Below, in pieces: positions 25,329-36,803 of a stretch of DNA of 64,000 bases. Origin of the DNA: Allodiplogaster sudhausi (Eukaryota > Nematoda > Chromadorea > Rhabditida > Diplogasteridae); NCBI GenBank assembly GCA_945643635.1, contig CALZFC010000018.1:755001-819000 (forward strand), written 5' to 3'. Positions within the stretch are counted from its first letter, which is position 1. Every line of letters begins with the position of its first letter. The notes beneath the pieces were generated by a model. That model ran no database searches. It saw only the letters and a program-made list of their open reading frames with translations, and had not been told where the DNA came from. The translations under genes and the position numbers were made by a program.

Positions 25329-25449
25329 GCACATAGCAATTCATTAGCTAATTGTAAGCAGAAAGAATTATTAAACACTGCATGGACGGCTCACACACAC
25401 TTTTCCAGCATATGTATCTGAACAAGTTGTATTTGCTCAATTATTCGGG

Positions 25450-25511
25450 TCTATCTGCTCTGCCTCTCCTTATATGCCTGTCGGTGTATAAGGAGAGGCA
25501 GAGCAGATAGA
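25450..25511. repeat. 25-bp perfect hairpin with 12-nt loop
   Basis: Arm TCTATCTGCTCTGCCTCTCC plus TTATA (25450-25474) is exactly complementary to 25487-25511, with loop TGCCTGTCGGTG. The fold is 62 nt long with no mismatch. It lies about 120 bp past the collagen polyadenylation signal. It could be a cruciform-forming palindrome, part of a small inverted-repeat element or a precursor of a small RNA. Animal microRNA precursors usually contain mismatches, so microRNA is not the leading reading. Confidence 0.85.
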
Positions 25512-25600
25512 AGGGTCTCCCTTTTGTTCAACCTATTAGAAGTATCTGATTTTAACGTTAGCATCTACCTAATCCCATTTTTAAATCTCTCTCCCACTCA

Positions 25601-25798
25601 GGCCGCCTCGTCTCAAAGCTGCTCGGGAGATTCTGACAGATTTATATTGATAATACTAAAAATTTATTAGTGATATCATCTAATATTAATGACTATTACA
25701 AGTACTGCAGCAAAGACATGGAGCGCTTCTTGGCAGCGCAGGACTGAGCCATAACCATTTGGCCAGTTTAGAACGACCAGAGTAAACTATATTAGCCC
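25601..25798 (-). pseudogene. Degenerate copy of part of the large minus-strand gene
   Basis: This stretch matches 28758-29014 in the neighbouring gene on the same strand. Shared blocks are GGCCGCC(T/C)CGTCTCA(A/G)AG, ATTTATATTGATAATACT, AAGACATGGAGCGCTTCTTG and AAACTATATTAGCC. The copy includes intron sequence, so it arose by DNA duplication rather than retrotransposition. It has lost about 60 bp between the matching exon parts and carries many substitutions. It lies about 850 bp beyond the parent gene's stop codon. No intact frame survives. Confidence 0.85.
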
Positions 25799-25805
25799 CT
25801 TTCTC

Positions 25806-26648
25806 CCCGTGAATGACTCAAGGAACGACAAAATTACTGGGATATCAATTTCTCCACTGAGTGAACACTGAACCCTTCACATAACCCCTTAAAGCTATGC
25901 AGTTTAATTTAAGGCTCGCGGGTGAAAACGGTGAAAAAAATCCAGTCGTAACAATATTCTCATTAGGGCCGTTTGTAGACGCCTACTGCAGGATCACCTC
26001 TCCCATGACCGATTATGAAGCTTAGACATTTCTGATTCGCTGCACGTGATTCACAATAAATTATTTAAACCGCTTACTGATTGTGACGAACTCTCTTCTA
26101 CATAAATAAGGAGCTTTAATCTCTTAACAGATGTTCTTACAAATAAGAGAAATACAACGAGAGCAGACTGAATAATAAGAGCATAAGAAAGGAAAACGGC
26201 CATTCTCAGGTAGTGCGGACAGGACAAATGGCAAAAAGCATACGAAGATCATTCGAGTGAGGAAACTCGTGGAGAGCGGCGGACAAGATCACGGACACGA
26301 TCAAGAGAACAGGGCATATTTAACAGAGCACTTATATGCCATTTCTTTGTATATTTGCTAAGCAAAATTATGTATGGGTCTTAAAGCGTCAACTACTGTT
26401 ACCGATCCCTGACTAATAATGGAAACAATCGATAAGTAATTGTAAAACAAATTTTAATGTTGAAAAATGCATTCAATATGCCTAGCGTTTATGGAAAAAT
26501 TACAGGAGAGGATAAGCGGGAGAATAGCGTTTAAATACTTAGAGAAAATGCAGATTCCCAACGGGGCAAGGGCAAACTGATAACATTCCGAATAACATAT
26601 CATACTATTAGGAAGATCGTAATTTGCAGGATAACCTCTGCGCTTTTC
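25806..26648. other. Intergenic; nothing seen
   Basis: AT-rich unique sequence between the degenerate copy and the stop codon of the large minus-strand gene. It should contain that gene's 3' UTR. Confidence 0.4.
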
Positions 26649-29600
26649 TCACTTTCTGCGGTTTCCTTTTCCTCCGCCACGACGGCCTCCTCGTATAGTA
26701 GCTGAAAGGGATGCCAGATTATTTAACTTAATTTTCATCTGAATTATATTAAATGATAGCAATAAAAATAGTAAGGGTTAATAATAATATCAAGACATTC
26801 AAGCATAATAGAATTAATGATGAAATATAAATTTTCGGAACAGACCATTCGGGGGTGGCTCTCCTTCTACTCCTCTCTCGTCCCTCTGTCCAAGTCTCCT
26901 TTCCACCATCCGGGCTGTCACTGGCTCTGTAATCTGCCTAGCTGCTTCGATTGCTGAGCGTCGTTCAGAATTCACTAAAACGAGAGAAGATGAAGCATAA
27001 ATGATTGCTGACCATTGTTAATAAGTATAAAAATTTACCAAACTAAAAGCGACCAGATCTATATCAAGAAAAGAAGCAATTCCATGCAAGGGAAAAGACG
27101 TTAGGTGCTGTGAGGAACAGAAGGAACAAAAGAGAGAAAAGAAAGCACTAACAATGCTGATAGCGGCTGACGTCACCAACGCTTTCATATCGAACGCGGC
27201 CCTCAACCCACTTGCTGCGATGATATCTGCTCTCCATTGGTAGGTGGTAGTTCTGGATGTCGAAGTCCTTATATCCATGGCAAGAGGGAGGGGGGCGATC
27301 TTCTCTGAAGCTCAACCTCCTTTCTCCCTCCTCTCGAGGGGGAGGACACGGCTCAGCTACTCTGTAGTCGTAGTACCCTTCGTCTCTCGGCCCTGCTTCA
27401 TCTCCCCGGTCCTCCATGCATCTCCTCTGGTCTTCTTCATACCCTCGTTGGCGACTCCGATCTCCTCCGTCCTTCAATGCCTGCCTCTCCGATCGATTCG
27501 GTCCCACCTCCCGGCCTGCTCGCCCTGGTCCCCAACTCGCTCCGATTCCTCGCCCTGGTCCCCAACTCGCTCCGATTCCTCGCTCTGGTCCATTCCGATT
27601 ACCAAATCTCTCACTTCCCGGTCGATGTTGAGTACTATCATGCATCCGACGTGGTAGCCTCTCATGAGCAGCAGAAGCTGTGGAAGGGGTGAAAGTGCGT
27701 TACAATCACAATAGCTTTACAACTACGCAACAAAGCATTAAAGAAAATGCCATGTCACAAAAGGAAAACCACCAAGCCCGACAACACAGAAACATCACAG
27801 TATTCCATTCCAATTTAAATAGTAATAATTATCTTTAAAAATAACCTGGTATGTCATTGAAGAGTGGATTAGCTGCAGAGTGGCCGCCGGCACTGGAGAG
27901 CGATTCCGCGCCAGAAGTTGAACCATCTACTGACAAGGAAGAATCTCTTTCTTTATCATACCACATCTTTTTTTTGCCTAAATTGAGTAGAAACTTTAAA
28001 GTAATTTTTGAGCATTAATTCATTCACCATGTTGGACACTATAATATCATGATAATTATAATCATTAATATTAAATAAATAACAAACCATGAGGAGAGCA
28101 AAGCCCATTGTGAGATGGAGAAGGAAGGGAGACTGCCGGCGGCTTACTGATAGCGTGTTGCGAAACTGCGTAGACTGTCGTATCCTGTTAACATCAGCAA
28201 TTACTGGATCACTCAATTACACCATCTAGCAATCACAAGAGATTACAAATATGTGATAGCTGACCTGAACATTGCCAGGCGGAGCATCGTCAAGGTATCG
28301 TTGAGGGCGAGAAGAGAAGAATTCGGAGAGGTAGTCAGCAAGAAGCGACAGCAGAACTTGCAGACTTGTGGGCACCTGACAATGCATGGCTGCTATATTG
28401 AACAAACAATAAACGGTGAAAGAAAAACAATATGAAATTAGCATTAGAAACCTTATCGACCAGATGAGTGAAAGAGACAGCGAGAGGGAAGAGAGCGGAA
28501 AGCTGCGAGAGAACACTCTCAGCGCGTCTTGCATTCTCGGGAAGAGGAATCGCTTCTCTACAAAAGAAGGAAATCATCGCAATCTCAGTGAATAATCAAC
28601 TAAACGCACTTTAATTCTATCCCATCCACTATTTCGTGAATCGAAAGAAGAACTGACGTGACTGCGAGGTTGGAGTACTTGATGCTTCTGCGATAGTCAA
28701 TGACTGCCCGTTCGATGTGTGCCTTGGCGTGCTCTGCAAATGTCTGCAGCAGAAGAAGGCCGCCCCGTCTCAGAGCTGCCGCCTCCTCGGGAGGTTCTGA
28801 CACATTTATATTGATAATACTTAAATCTAAAATTAACGTCCATTACAAATATTAATTGTATAAAAGAAAAGACAGGAACTCGCCCTCTTCAGCAGCAGAA
28901 TAGAGAGCGACTTTAACACCGGCAGCCAAGACATGGAGCGCTTCTTGGCAGCGAAGGCCTGAGCAATAATCATTTGGTCATTTCAGATAGAGATCAGAAT
29001 AAACTATATTAGCCTACATAATTAATTAGAACACGAAAAGGAAACAAACTATGGTAGAGAGTAGCGGAGATCTTCTCGATCAGAACATCAGAGTGCGTGG
29101 GGTCGAGGAGGACGAGAAGGCGTTGAATGAGAGGGAGGAAAGCGGCTAGGTGGGCAGAGGAGCGGGCAGAGACGCAGACATCCGCCTGGGCCAGGGCCAT
29201 CTTGTCAATCAGGTTGTCGTCGTTTGGCAGGAGGTACAAGCCTATCAACGATATCAATCTCTTCTGTACACATCTTTAATCAACTGTTAAATAAACAGAG
29301 TTAATTAATTATATCGATCGAAAGCAGACAAAAGGAAAAATAACCTTTGTTGATGACATCGATGGCGAATCCCGAATCCCAGAGAGAGATCTCAAAAAGA
29401 GAACGAAGGAAGCACTCAACGGGGGAATAGTCATAAGAGACGACAATCTGTTCAAATTGCTCGGCTTGTTCAGAAGACAGCGACAGGAACAAACCCGTTG
29501 GGATCTCAAAAGAACCTTCTTTATTTTGGCATTAAAAGAGAAAAAAATTTTCAATTTAAAGATTCTCCTCTTTTTAATGGAATAATTATTATAGATCAGA

Positions 29601-32600
29601 TAAAATGGGCCTGCCTGTCGTTTAGGTTCCTTGAGAGAGAAGGCGAGCCACTCGGTCACAGCCACCTTGACATACCACATCGAGTCGCTCCACTTCGCAC
29701 TCACAAAAGCAATCGTTTCGTCTCCGAATACTACTTCATCATCTAAACAGACAATCAGAAATATTAAGAGGGGTCAATTACTGGCAAAAAATGACCTTTG
29801 AGTTTAGCTCCGAGTTGCTTGAGAGTTTTCTTGGTCGTCTCGAAGAGCGCAGCCTGGGAATCGTCATTCTCCAGATTACGAATCTTGTCGAAGAGAAGGC
29901 ACACCAATTCGGGAGCTCGTACGGTCTCGGAGTCGTCATCTTTAACAGAGAATAGCAACTACTTCTGTAAGTGGGTTAAACAAGGCGATACAGAGAAAGG
30001 CACAACTCCAATGTCAAGTTCGGAGACTCGGCTGATATGGCCTATATGATCAATTACAAAAAAAAAGAAGTATAAGACACGTCTCCAAACCTTGGATATT
30101 CTCCCCAGTGTCGCGTGTCCAACTGAAGACAGCTAATTTGGTTTCTCCAGCGCAGAAGAGACGGAGCATGAGAGAGAAGGCAAATGTCATCTTGTGCTTA
30201 TCCCTTTCCAGGAGATACGGTTCGCAGAAGGAATTGAAGATGGTCGAGGCGGACAGGAGAGGAGAGGTTTCGTCACCTAAAGAACCATCGAGTTGAGAGG
30301 AGATCAAGGAAGATTTTCGAGACTACAAACCCCGCTTCTGTCGAGTGAGCGATGCGACGATGTAGATCAGAGTGTCACTTTGATCTGCCGACGATAAATC
30401 GCTCTCCTCAAAAACAAGAGGCATCTAGCTCTTGTCTCCCAATCACATTTCTTTCCTTATCGCATTACTTTCTTCTCTTTTAGTAACGAAAATGTTTCGT
30501 CCAACAATCTAGTCCGGGAACAACAGACACGCCAAGAGACATTGCTCCTCTCTCTCTCTTTTTCTTTTCCTCTATTTCTTACTCATCATTTTCTCTTTCT
30601 CTAAATTTTTACCTCTTCAATAATGTGACGAACAACATCCAGAATGAGATTCCGCTTGGTAGCAGGCGAGAGAAGAGTGCGAATACTCGCGAGGGGAGTC
30701 ATCAACTAAACTCAAATAATTCAGCCATGTCATACTGAAAAGTCAACCTATCAAGTAAAAGCAAAATGAACTTTTAGTGCCGAAGTGACAATTCGCCGAT
30801 CATTCACGCATCGCTGCAGCAGCCTCCAGAGTGATTTCTTCGGCGAGATCATGAAGAGCCACGCAAACTGGAAAGGACCAATGTTCATCATTGCATTAAC
30901 AAAAAGGGTTAAATTCATATATCAGAACATCCTTTCTCAGTGAATGAACCTGCTGAGAGAGCGTAGCCATCTTCTCTGGCTTTCTCTGATCTTCATTGTG
31001 ATCTCCAAGCTCGTTAATGCAAGAGTTTAGTTCACTCTCGCCATTCGGACATAGAGAAGTCTTCAGATATGCTGGAAGTGTGTCCTGAAGCAGAAAGTCA
31101 TAATTAGATCCAAAAATATTTCAATCCTATTATAGATAATTCGGCTTCACTGTTACTAAGCGAAAATACTCGAATAATTTACTCTGATTACTTCAAAAAC
31201 AATTTCAATGGCCAGTGAACTCACAATGAACTGTTCTAAAGGAATACCATTCACAATTGCAATACAACTCGCCCAAGAGTAGCTGTAACCTTGGAAATGA
31301 ATGTGGAGTGAAAGCACTTGATGATTTCATTCTTGGCAGAAGTTGCCTCTAGCAAGACCCGCAGCATCCGCATGGCTCCCAAAGGAACTCTTCTGTCCAC
31401 AGCCTCTAGCACGCAGTCCCAGCTGCTCAGCGTCCTCAACACAATCACCTTGGAATGCGGAAGGAAAAAAGGAACGAGACTAACCCCTTTGCTTATTATA
31501 TCTGATGCAAATATTTATATTACACAAGAAAAAGAAGCCTCCCCAGGCAAATACTTTACTCAAATTTAAATGAACAATGTTGGCAGTCGAGTCAGAAAGA
31601 TATCAACTCTCTAAGAAGACGAGAGATGAACCAACTTCTGGAGAATGTCATCACTTTGACTCCAAGAGAAAGAATTGCGCAGCTCGGGTGGGCACGTCAG
31701 TTCCTCCATGAGACAAACGTCGTAGGAACCCGAAGACAGACCATCCGCGCACTCAAAAAGTACATTTCACATCTTTCGAAATAAAGAATATCAAGGCTAT
31801 AGGACATGACATCTGAAAAGTCTTTGCTACAGTAACCTCAGCTAATTCAGAAACGATAACATCACGGTCAGTCAGATTCTCATAGGTGGAAACACCTTCT
31901 GTAATTGCTGAAGAAGATTCGCTGCCGCGTTTTGTTCCCCATCTCCGGTCGACTCTTCGATTACTGCCTCATCTCCTTTGGTGGCACGGGAGAAGCCGAT
32001 GGAAGTGATGACTCCATCCTCCCTCGCGAAAGCCCCATTCAGATGGACTGGCGAGAGGCGGGAAACAGGTGACGTCTTCAAATATGTTAATCTAATCAAC
32101 CAAAAACAATATTTAATTTTTTTTTTCAATAGTCGTGCTTTGCGTATTTATCTCAAATCTCATCAAACATCCTAGACCTTAACGAACCCATTTCCTTCCT
32201 TAATTCCACAGAATAGGTATGCGTGAGAACTTGAAGCAAACTTCGACATTGTAATGTGCATTGGATAAGTCGATATAAGAGGAATAGGTTATCCCACTAA
32301 AAGGGAAAAAAACCAACTAACACAGCGAAGCGAATCGCAGAGTTGTTGTGGAAGAGCCTTGAGGACATCTTTATCTGAATTTGGATCTCAACTTTGAATC
32401 AGCCGAGAGATCTCTCTTCGCACACTCCGAACAGATGAGTGATAAACAAACCAGGAAAAGAAGCGAGAGCGAGATCGATTGCATGATGAAGGGAATGCAT
32501 CCGCTCTTCAATGTCCTTAGGAATGAAACCGTCGAGATCGAGAAGACAGAAGATGTGCCAGAAGAGTGAGAGACGCCTCGCGAAGACATTTCGGTCTGCT

Positions 32601-33410
32601 AGGATCATTCTGAATGGAAGCAGATTGATAACCTTGCCTTCATAAGTAGGGACTCGCCTTGAAAACAAGTAATTTAGGAGACAATTGACATAGATTTTTT
32701 ATTGTTGATTTACAGAACGCGGAAAAAATGGACCAAAGCGATAAATTAAAAACGAGCAATATAAGAAAACGAAATAACTGGAATAGTAGTATATTGAGAG
32801 AGAAATTAGGGATTTCAATGCGACACGAAGCAGAAAGCTTACCTTCGATCCTGGAAAAGATCGCAACTCCTTGTGATCTCTTTTTCGAGACTGATAAAAA
32901 GGCGACTCGCAACAGCTATTGCCTCGGCTCGAAGTCCCTCTTCAGTGATGACGAAAGCAAACACCTAATCGGCCAAGAAAGAAACAGTATTACTTAGCAA
33001 GTTTCAAATTACAAGGCAATAATGAAACACTGATTGCAATGTTGGAACGAATAGTGATAAAGAGTAAGAGCACGAACATCCTTGAGAGTGCGACTGCTCC
33101 CGAAGTGGTAGTCGGTTATGGAGCGGCCAGTGCTGTAGAGTTCGAAGCATGAGTTGAGTGCCTCCTCGAAGTTTAACAACTGAAAGAATACTATAAATAC
33201 AGCAAGAACTGAAGCCGCAAAAAATTAAAACATGAAAAAGCAAAGATTTCACAAGACCTCCTGAAGATTCTTCTCTTGTGTCGATGAGCGAGCCATCAGG
33301 GAAGTGGAGCCTCTGCCTCCACTCACTTCGTAAGTGAAACAAGCTAGGCACTGACTAAATATTAGTTATTTCAATTTAACAACACGCTCACGGGTGTTCA
33401 GCCCATGCAT
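26649..33410 (-). CDS. Large helical scaffold protein with RGG tail; VIRMA-like candidate
   Basis: A 6.8-kb gene with some twenty or more exons and short introns. ATG 33410 begins a 19-nt first exon (MHGLNTP) that joins 33258-33343 in phase and then exons encoding EKNLQEVLLNFEEALNSCFE, VFAFVITEEGLRAEAIAVAS, RRLSLFWHIFCLLDLDGFIP, KDVLKALPQQLCDSL, SPVSRLSPVHLNGAF, MEELTCPPELRNSF, LSPATKRNLILDVVRHIIEE, KMTFAFSLMLRLFCAGETKL and ALFPLAVSFTHLVDK. The pattern suggests stacked helices. The C-terminus is polar and Arg-rich (ERGIGASWGPG twice) and ends IRGGRRGGGKGNRRK, an RGG-type RNA-binding tail. Layout and a few short blocks recall VIRMA/Virilizer, the scaffold of the m6A mRNA methyltransferase complex, but the VIRMA N-terminal domain is not seen and similarity is weak by eye. 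Other ARM/HEAT scaffolds are possible. The gene itself is well supported; the identity is not. Confidence 0.5.
27521..27600. repeat. In-frame 30-bp tandem repeat in coding exon
   Basis: The unit CGCCCTGGTCCCCAACTCGC plus TCCGATTCCT occurs at 27521-27550 and 27551-27580, followed by a partial third copy to 27600. On the minus strand it encodes a 10-residue repeat, RGIGASWGPG, within the polar tail of the large minus-strand gene. The length is a multiple of three, so the frame is kept. Confidence 0.9.
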
Positions 33411-34234
33411 TTTTCCGGACGCACTTGCTATACAAAGATGGCACCGGTTGACAGCTTACTCCCACTGTCTGCACTCTGACCAAGTGGCAGAGACGTAGAG
33501 AGTTGGATTTAAGTCGCGCTCAAACTGGCAACTTGCCAGGGCGAGATGTGTTAGAAGTGTCAAAACACGCAAGAAAAAACACGCATGAACACGCATGAAA
33601 AGCGGCCAGACGCAAGACGGTTGATTTGTATAGTGCGCCTTCCATCCGACGTTTCGCATTTTGAAAAGGGGACTACACCTGCGCGCCGTGTTCTTACATC
33701 CCGTGCGCTACAAACAAGGCGATTTTAAATGAATTCCAAACGAATGCCACACCAGTGCAACCATGGTTCAGAAAACAGATTGGTGCTTGTGATAGCGGAA
33801 CGAAAAATTCTATTCAGAGAAAAAAATAGGTGCAGCGTATTTTCTCTCGGCAGCATGAGATCGCAGAAATGGTCATCTATTTATGAACTATGTAGCTGCG
33901 AAGGAGCATGAATCTTTCACACGTCTGCACATCAATACTGCTACGAGGTTACTCAGGAATGTATGGCTTCTGAAACGGCCCGAGAGTACCTCGAATGACC
34001 AGTCCCTCTGTTTGTCTCCTTGTCTCTCCTGTATCAACCCCTCTCTTTCTCCAAGTCCTCTTACTTTTGTCTAGTAATCTTGCAACACTTGTTCCTTTCA
34101 CCACAATTCTCGTAGTGCACGATCCCGATCTTGGCTTCATTACTCGATTAGGAGAACAATAGAAGTGCATAAGCCACATTCCACTCGGACTGTCTCTTGT
34201 AGTCCTCTCTTCTTCTCTGTCTCTTGCTCTCTTA

Positions 34235-34271
<37 letters not shown>

Positions 34272-34996
34272 GTCCTCTCTTCTTCTCTGTCTCTTGCTCT
34301 CTTAGCTCTCTCTCTCTCTCCTAGTCCTCTCTTCTTCTCTGTCTCTTGCTCTCTTATTGTTAGTTCTCTCTCCTCGTCCTCTCTCCTTCTCAGTCGCTCT
34401 TCTTGCCCTTTTCCGTCTTCTCCACTGAGGTAAGCAGCGGCAGTCCGTATGCAGATCCGTGGCCTATCTTGTTAGACAAGAGTCGAACGGACTGGTCGTT
34501 GGGCGTCTAAACAAATAGACTAACAAGACTCAGTTTATGCCCCAATAATCCATCGACCCATCATCTTGCTTCTTGTCTTCTCTCATCCTTTACTCTATCT
34601 TGGCATAACAGTCTCTCAAGACCTCTTATTTAATGAGCAAATCCAAGCTGACAGTAATGGAGAAAGCTCTCGTTCATTTCTCGTGCTAGGAAATTTCTGA
34701 TCCGGCGACTCATGCGATCTTTCATTGCAAATGTTCGATGAATACGCTAGCGACATCTGGAATCCTCCAGAGATTTTTCCGCATCTTTCAGATTTTTTCT
34801 AAAATGTTTAACGTTTTTACTAAACACTATTCTTTTTATCAAGCCAAGGAATGGAGAAGATGGCCTAATCAGAGCAGATGAAATAACGAAGCGGAGAAGA
34901 CGGCTTCACGGAACAATGTTTAACTGAAGAGTTTCAAGTGGATATTATCGCGAGAAGTGTAATTGCTTAGAGATAAAGAGGAAGCATCTGTCCTCT

Positions 34997-35037
<41 letters not shown>

Positions 35038-35060
35038 TCTGTCTCTGTCTCTCTCTCTCT
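33411..35060. other. Intergenic region with CT-rich minisatellite
   Basis: No exon chain found. Contains the upstream region of the large minus-strand gene, short direct repeats ACACGCATGA near 33575-33600, the minisatellite at 34199-34400 and a (CT)n tract at 35000-35060. Confidence 0.45.
34199..34400. repeat. CT-rich minisatellite with CTAGTCCTC units
   Basis: A unit of about 37 bp beginning TAGTCCTCTCTTCTTCTCTG and ending TTGCTCTCTTAG occurs at about 34199, 34269 and 34320. A diverged fourth copy lies near 34371. Variable-length (CT)n tracts separate the units. The strand is almost purely pyrimidine. Confidence 0.9.
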
Positions 35061-36249
35061 TTATGTCTCTCTGTCTCTTTCCCTCTCCCTTAGTACATCT
35101 CCGCTGACCTGGCCCTCTCCTTTGTGGTCATAGTAGAGCTGCCTCAGGCCCTTCTTGTGGCCATAGAGTCGCGTCTCCTCCTGCAGTCGGTAGATGCCAT
35201 GAGTGGCAATCCACGCGTCCGGGTCCGTACAGTTCTCGCTGTTCGGGAAAGTGCTGCGAAAGGCTACATTTCTGTCTCAAAAAAGAAAAGTAGAAGCAAA
35301 CAAAACGATGAGAAGAGAGATAAGACTTCAACAGACTAATTCTTCAATGAAGTCCCGTTCCTGATAAAGTGGATGTGAAATGCCTTGACGTGAAGAGGAT
35401 GCGTATGCCAAGGATGTTTGGGCAACTTCTTGGGCAGCGAAGCGCTTTTCTTAAAAAAAATAAAGTGCTTTTAAATTAGTTTAGATAGCTTTACGAACCA
35501 CAACTTCGGAGAAACTTGAGCGGAAAATACCGTAGTTCACTGGGTACTGCTCCTTCTTTCCAATCCTCAGACCAACGTAAAGCCAAAGTTCGGATACCTG
35601 ACCATGAGACAGACTTCTTTAAAGACAAAAATCTCCGAGTGATCTGGACTCACTGACACCTTCATGAGACCTGGTGATGTAGGGGGAATTCGTCTAAAAG
35701 TTCAAAACCATTTGAAGTACAGAAATGCACTATTGCGACCAGTTCAGTTCAGTGCAAAAAGATTCAATGAATACGATAGAAGATTAATAACACATAGTCC
35801 CTCGTAATATCCTTCGCCGATTTCTGTCAGAAGCATGAAGCTGGAACCGGTAGACTGCAATTTCTTTCTTTTCTTGAGTGGCGTTGGTGCTGGCTGTGCT
35901 AACCCTCAGCGTAGTCCGATTCACAGCCAGATAACGGGCGGCGTGGAAGAAGAGATTGTCGCTCGTCCCTTTGTTGCAGTCGCCAAGATCATACGAAAAT
36001 GCCTGCAATGCTACATTTTATTATTTCATTTAGAACAACGATTAATTATTCTCTATATTTTTTCTTCGACCGAAGTACCACGTGAACTGCTAAATTGTCC
36101 GATGAATATGTAGAACAATTAGAGCGACATTTTCTTTAATTATTGGTAATTCAATTAAGAAAAGAAACCGTCTCAATGTCCTTCCCAGGTTGTTGAGCAC
36201 TGATGAGAGAGAGCAGAGAGAAAGGGACGACCACTTTGAGCAGCTGCAT
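35061..36249 (-). CDS. Secreted protein, about 230 residues, unrecognised
   Basis: ATG 36249 opens a clear signal peptide (MQLLKVVVPFSLLSLISA). In-phase exons then encode FSYDLGDCNKGTSDNLFFHA, N-glycosylation-type sites (VNRTTL, TNAT), IAVYRFQLHASDRNRRR, PPTSPGLMK, SELWLYVGLRIGKKEQYPVN, KLPKHPWHTHPLHVKAFHIH, RNGTSL and TFPNSENCTDPDAW. The last is followed by THGIYRLQEETRLYGHKKGL. The stop used here is at 35061, after a (GA)-derived tail; a splice at CAG/GTCAGC near 35110 could add another exon. Alternating hydrophobic stretches suggest a beta-rich extracellular domain with few Cys. I do not recognise the family. It is in the same orientation as the ZP-domain gene immediately upstream, about 550 bp away, so a shared secretory or cuticular context is possible but unproven. 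Confidence 0.6.
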
Positions 36250-36803
36250 TGAAGAGGAGTGATTGCACCGAAGGATGCAATGACTAAAATCGATATCTGC
36301 TGAGCACTGTCCCCTACATCGACAGAGTTATTTGCATAATAAACGCGGACTTCATTTTAAAAAGTTTTATTAACTAAAACAGTCATCCCTGAACATCTCT
36401 TTTTCACCAACTTGTATATCAACAATCTGTAAACTCATCTTTATTGAAGATATGCTGTGTTGTATGCATGAATGAATGATACGGAATGGAAAGGCAAACG
36501 AGTAAGGCTTGAAAGTGTGCAGAGTTATGACACGTATCACTTGGCTGCTATAGGGAAGGGAAGAATTTGTCCACGAGAAAGAACTCGACTAATTGTAACT
36601 ATGCATGCATTGTTACAAGGATATGACAAGAAAGTGAAAATGATAGTCATGAAATCGAGAAAAAAAGCACACGCAAGGCATTCGCACCTGAACAAAGTAG
36701 TCTATGCTATGTTTTGTAATTATATGAGAGAGCAGCACCATCAGGAATGGCGAAGTTATCAACGGAGAGAGAATGAGAGGGAGAGATAACAGATAATGGA
36801 TAA

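Noticed and set aside
24601..25421. Long frames overlapping the collagen on the same and opposite strand
   Set aside because: Shadow frames caused by GC-rich Gly-X-Y codons; the collagen frame has the domain structure and phase-correct introns.
27244..27657. Plus-strand frame of 137 codons opposite the large gene
   Set aside because: Shadow of the minus-strand exon that encodes the Arg/Gly-rich tail, which has correct splice phase.
34199..34400. Possible CRISPR-like array because of regularly spaced repeats
   Set aside because: The spacers are (CT)n of variable length rather than unique sequence, and this is animal nuclear DNA; it is a minisatellite.
34430..34550. Possible spliced-leader RNA or small RNA gene with short self-complementary motifs
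   Set aside because: No spliced-leader sequence or Sm site could be recognised and the folding is weak.
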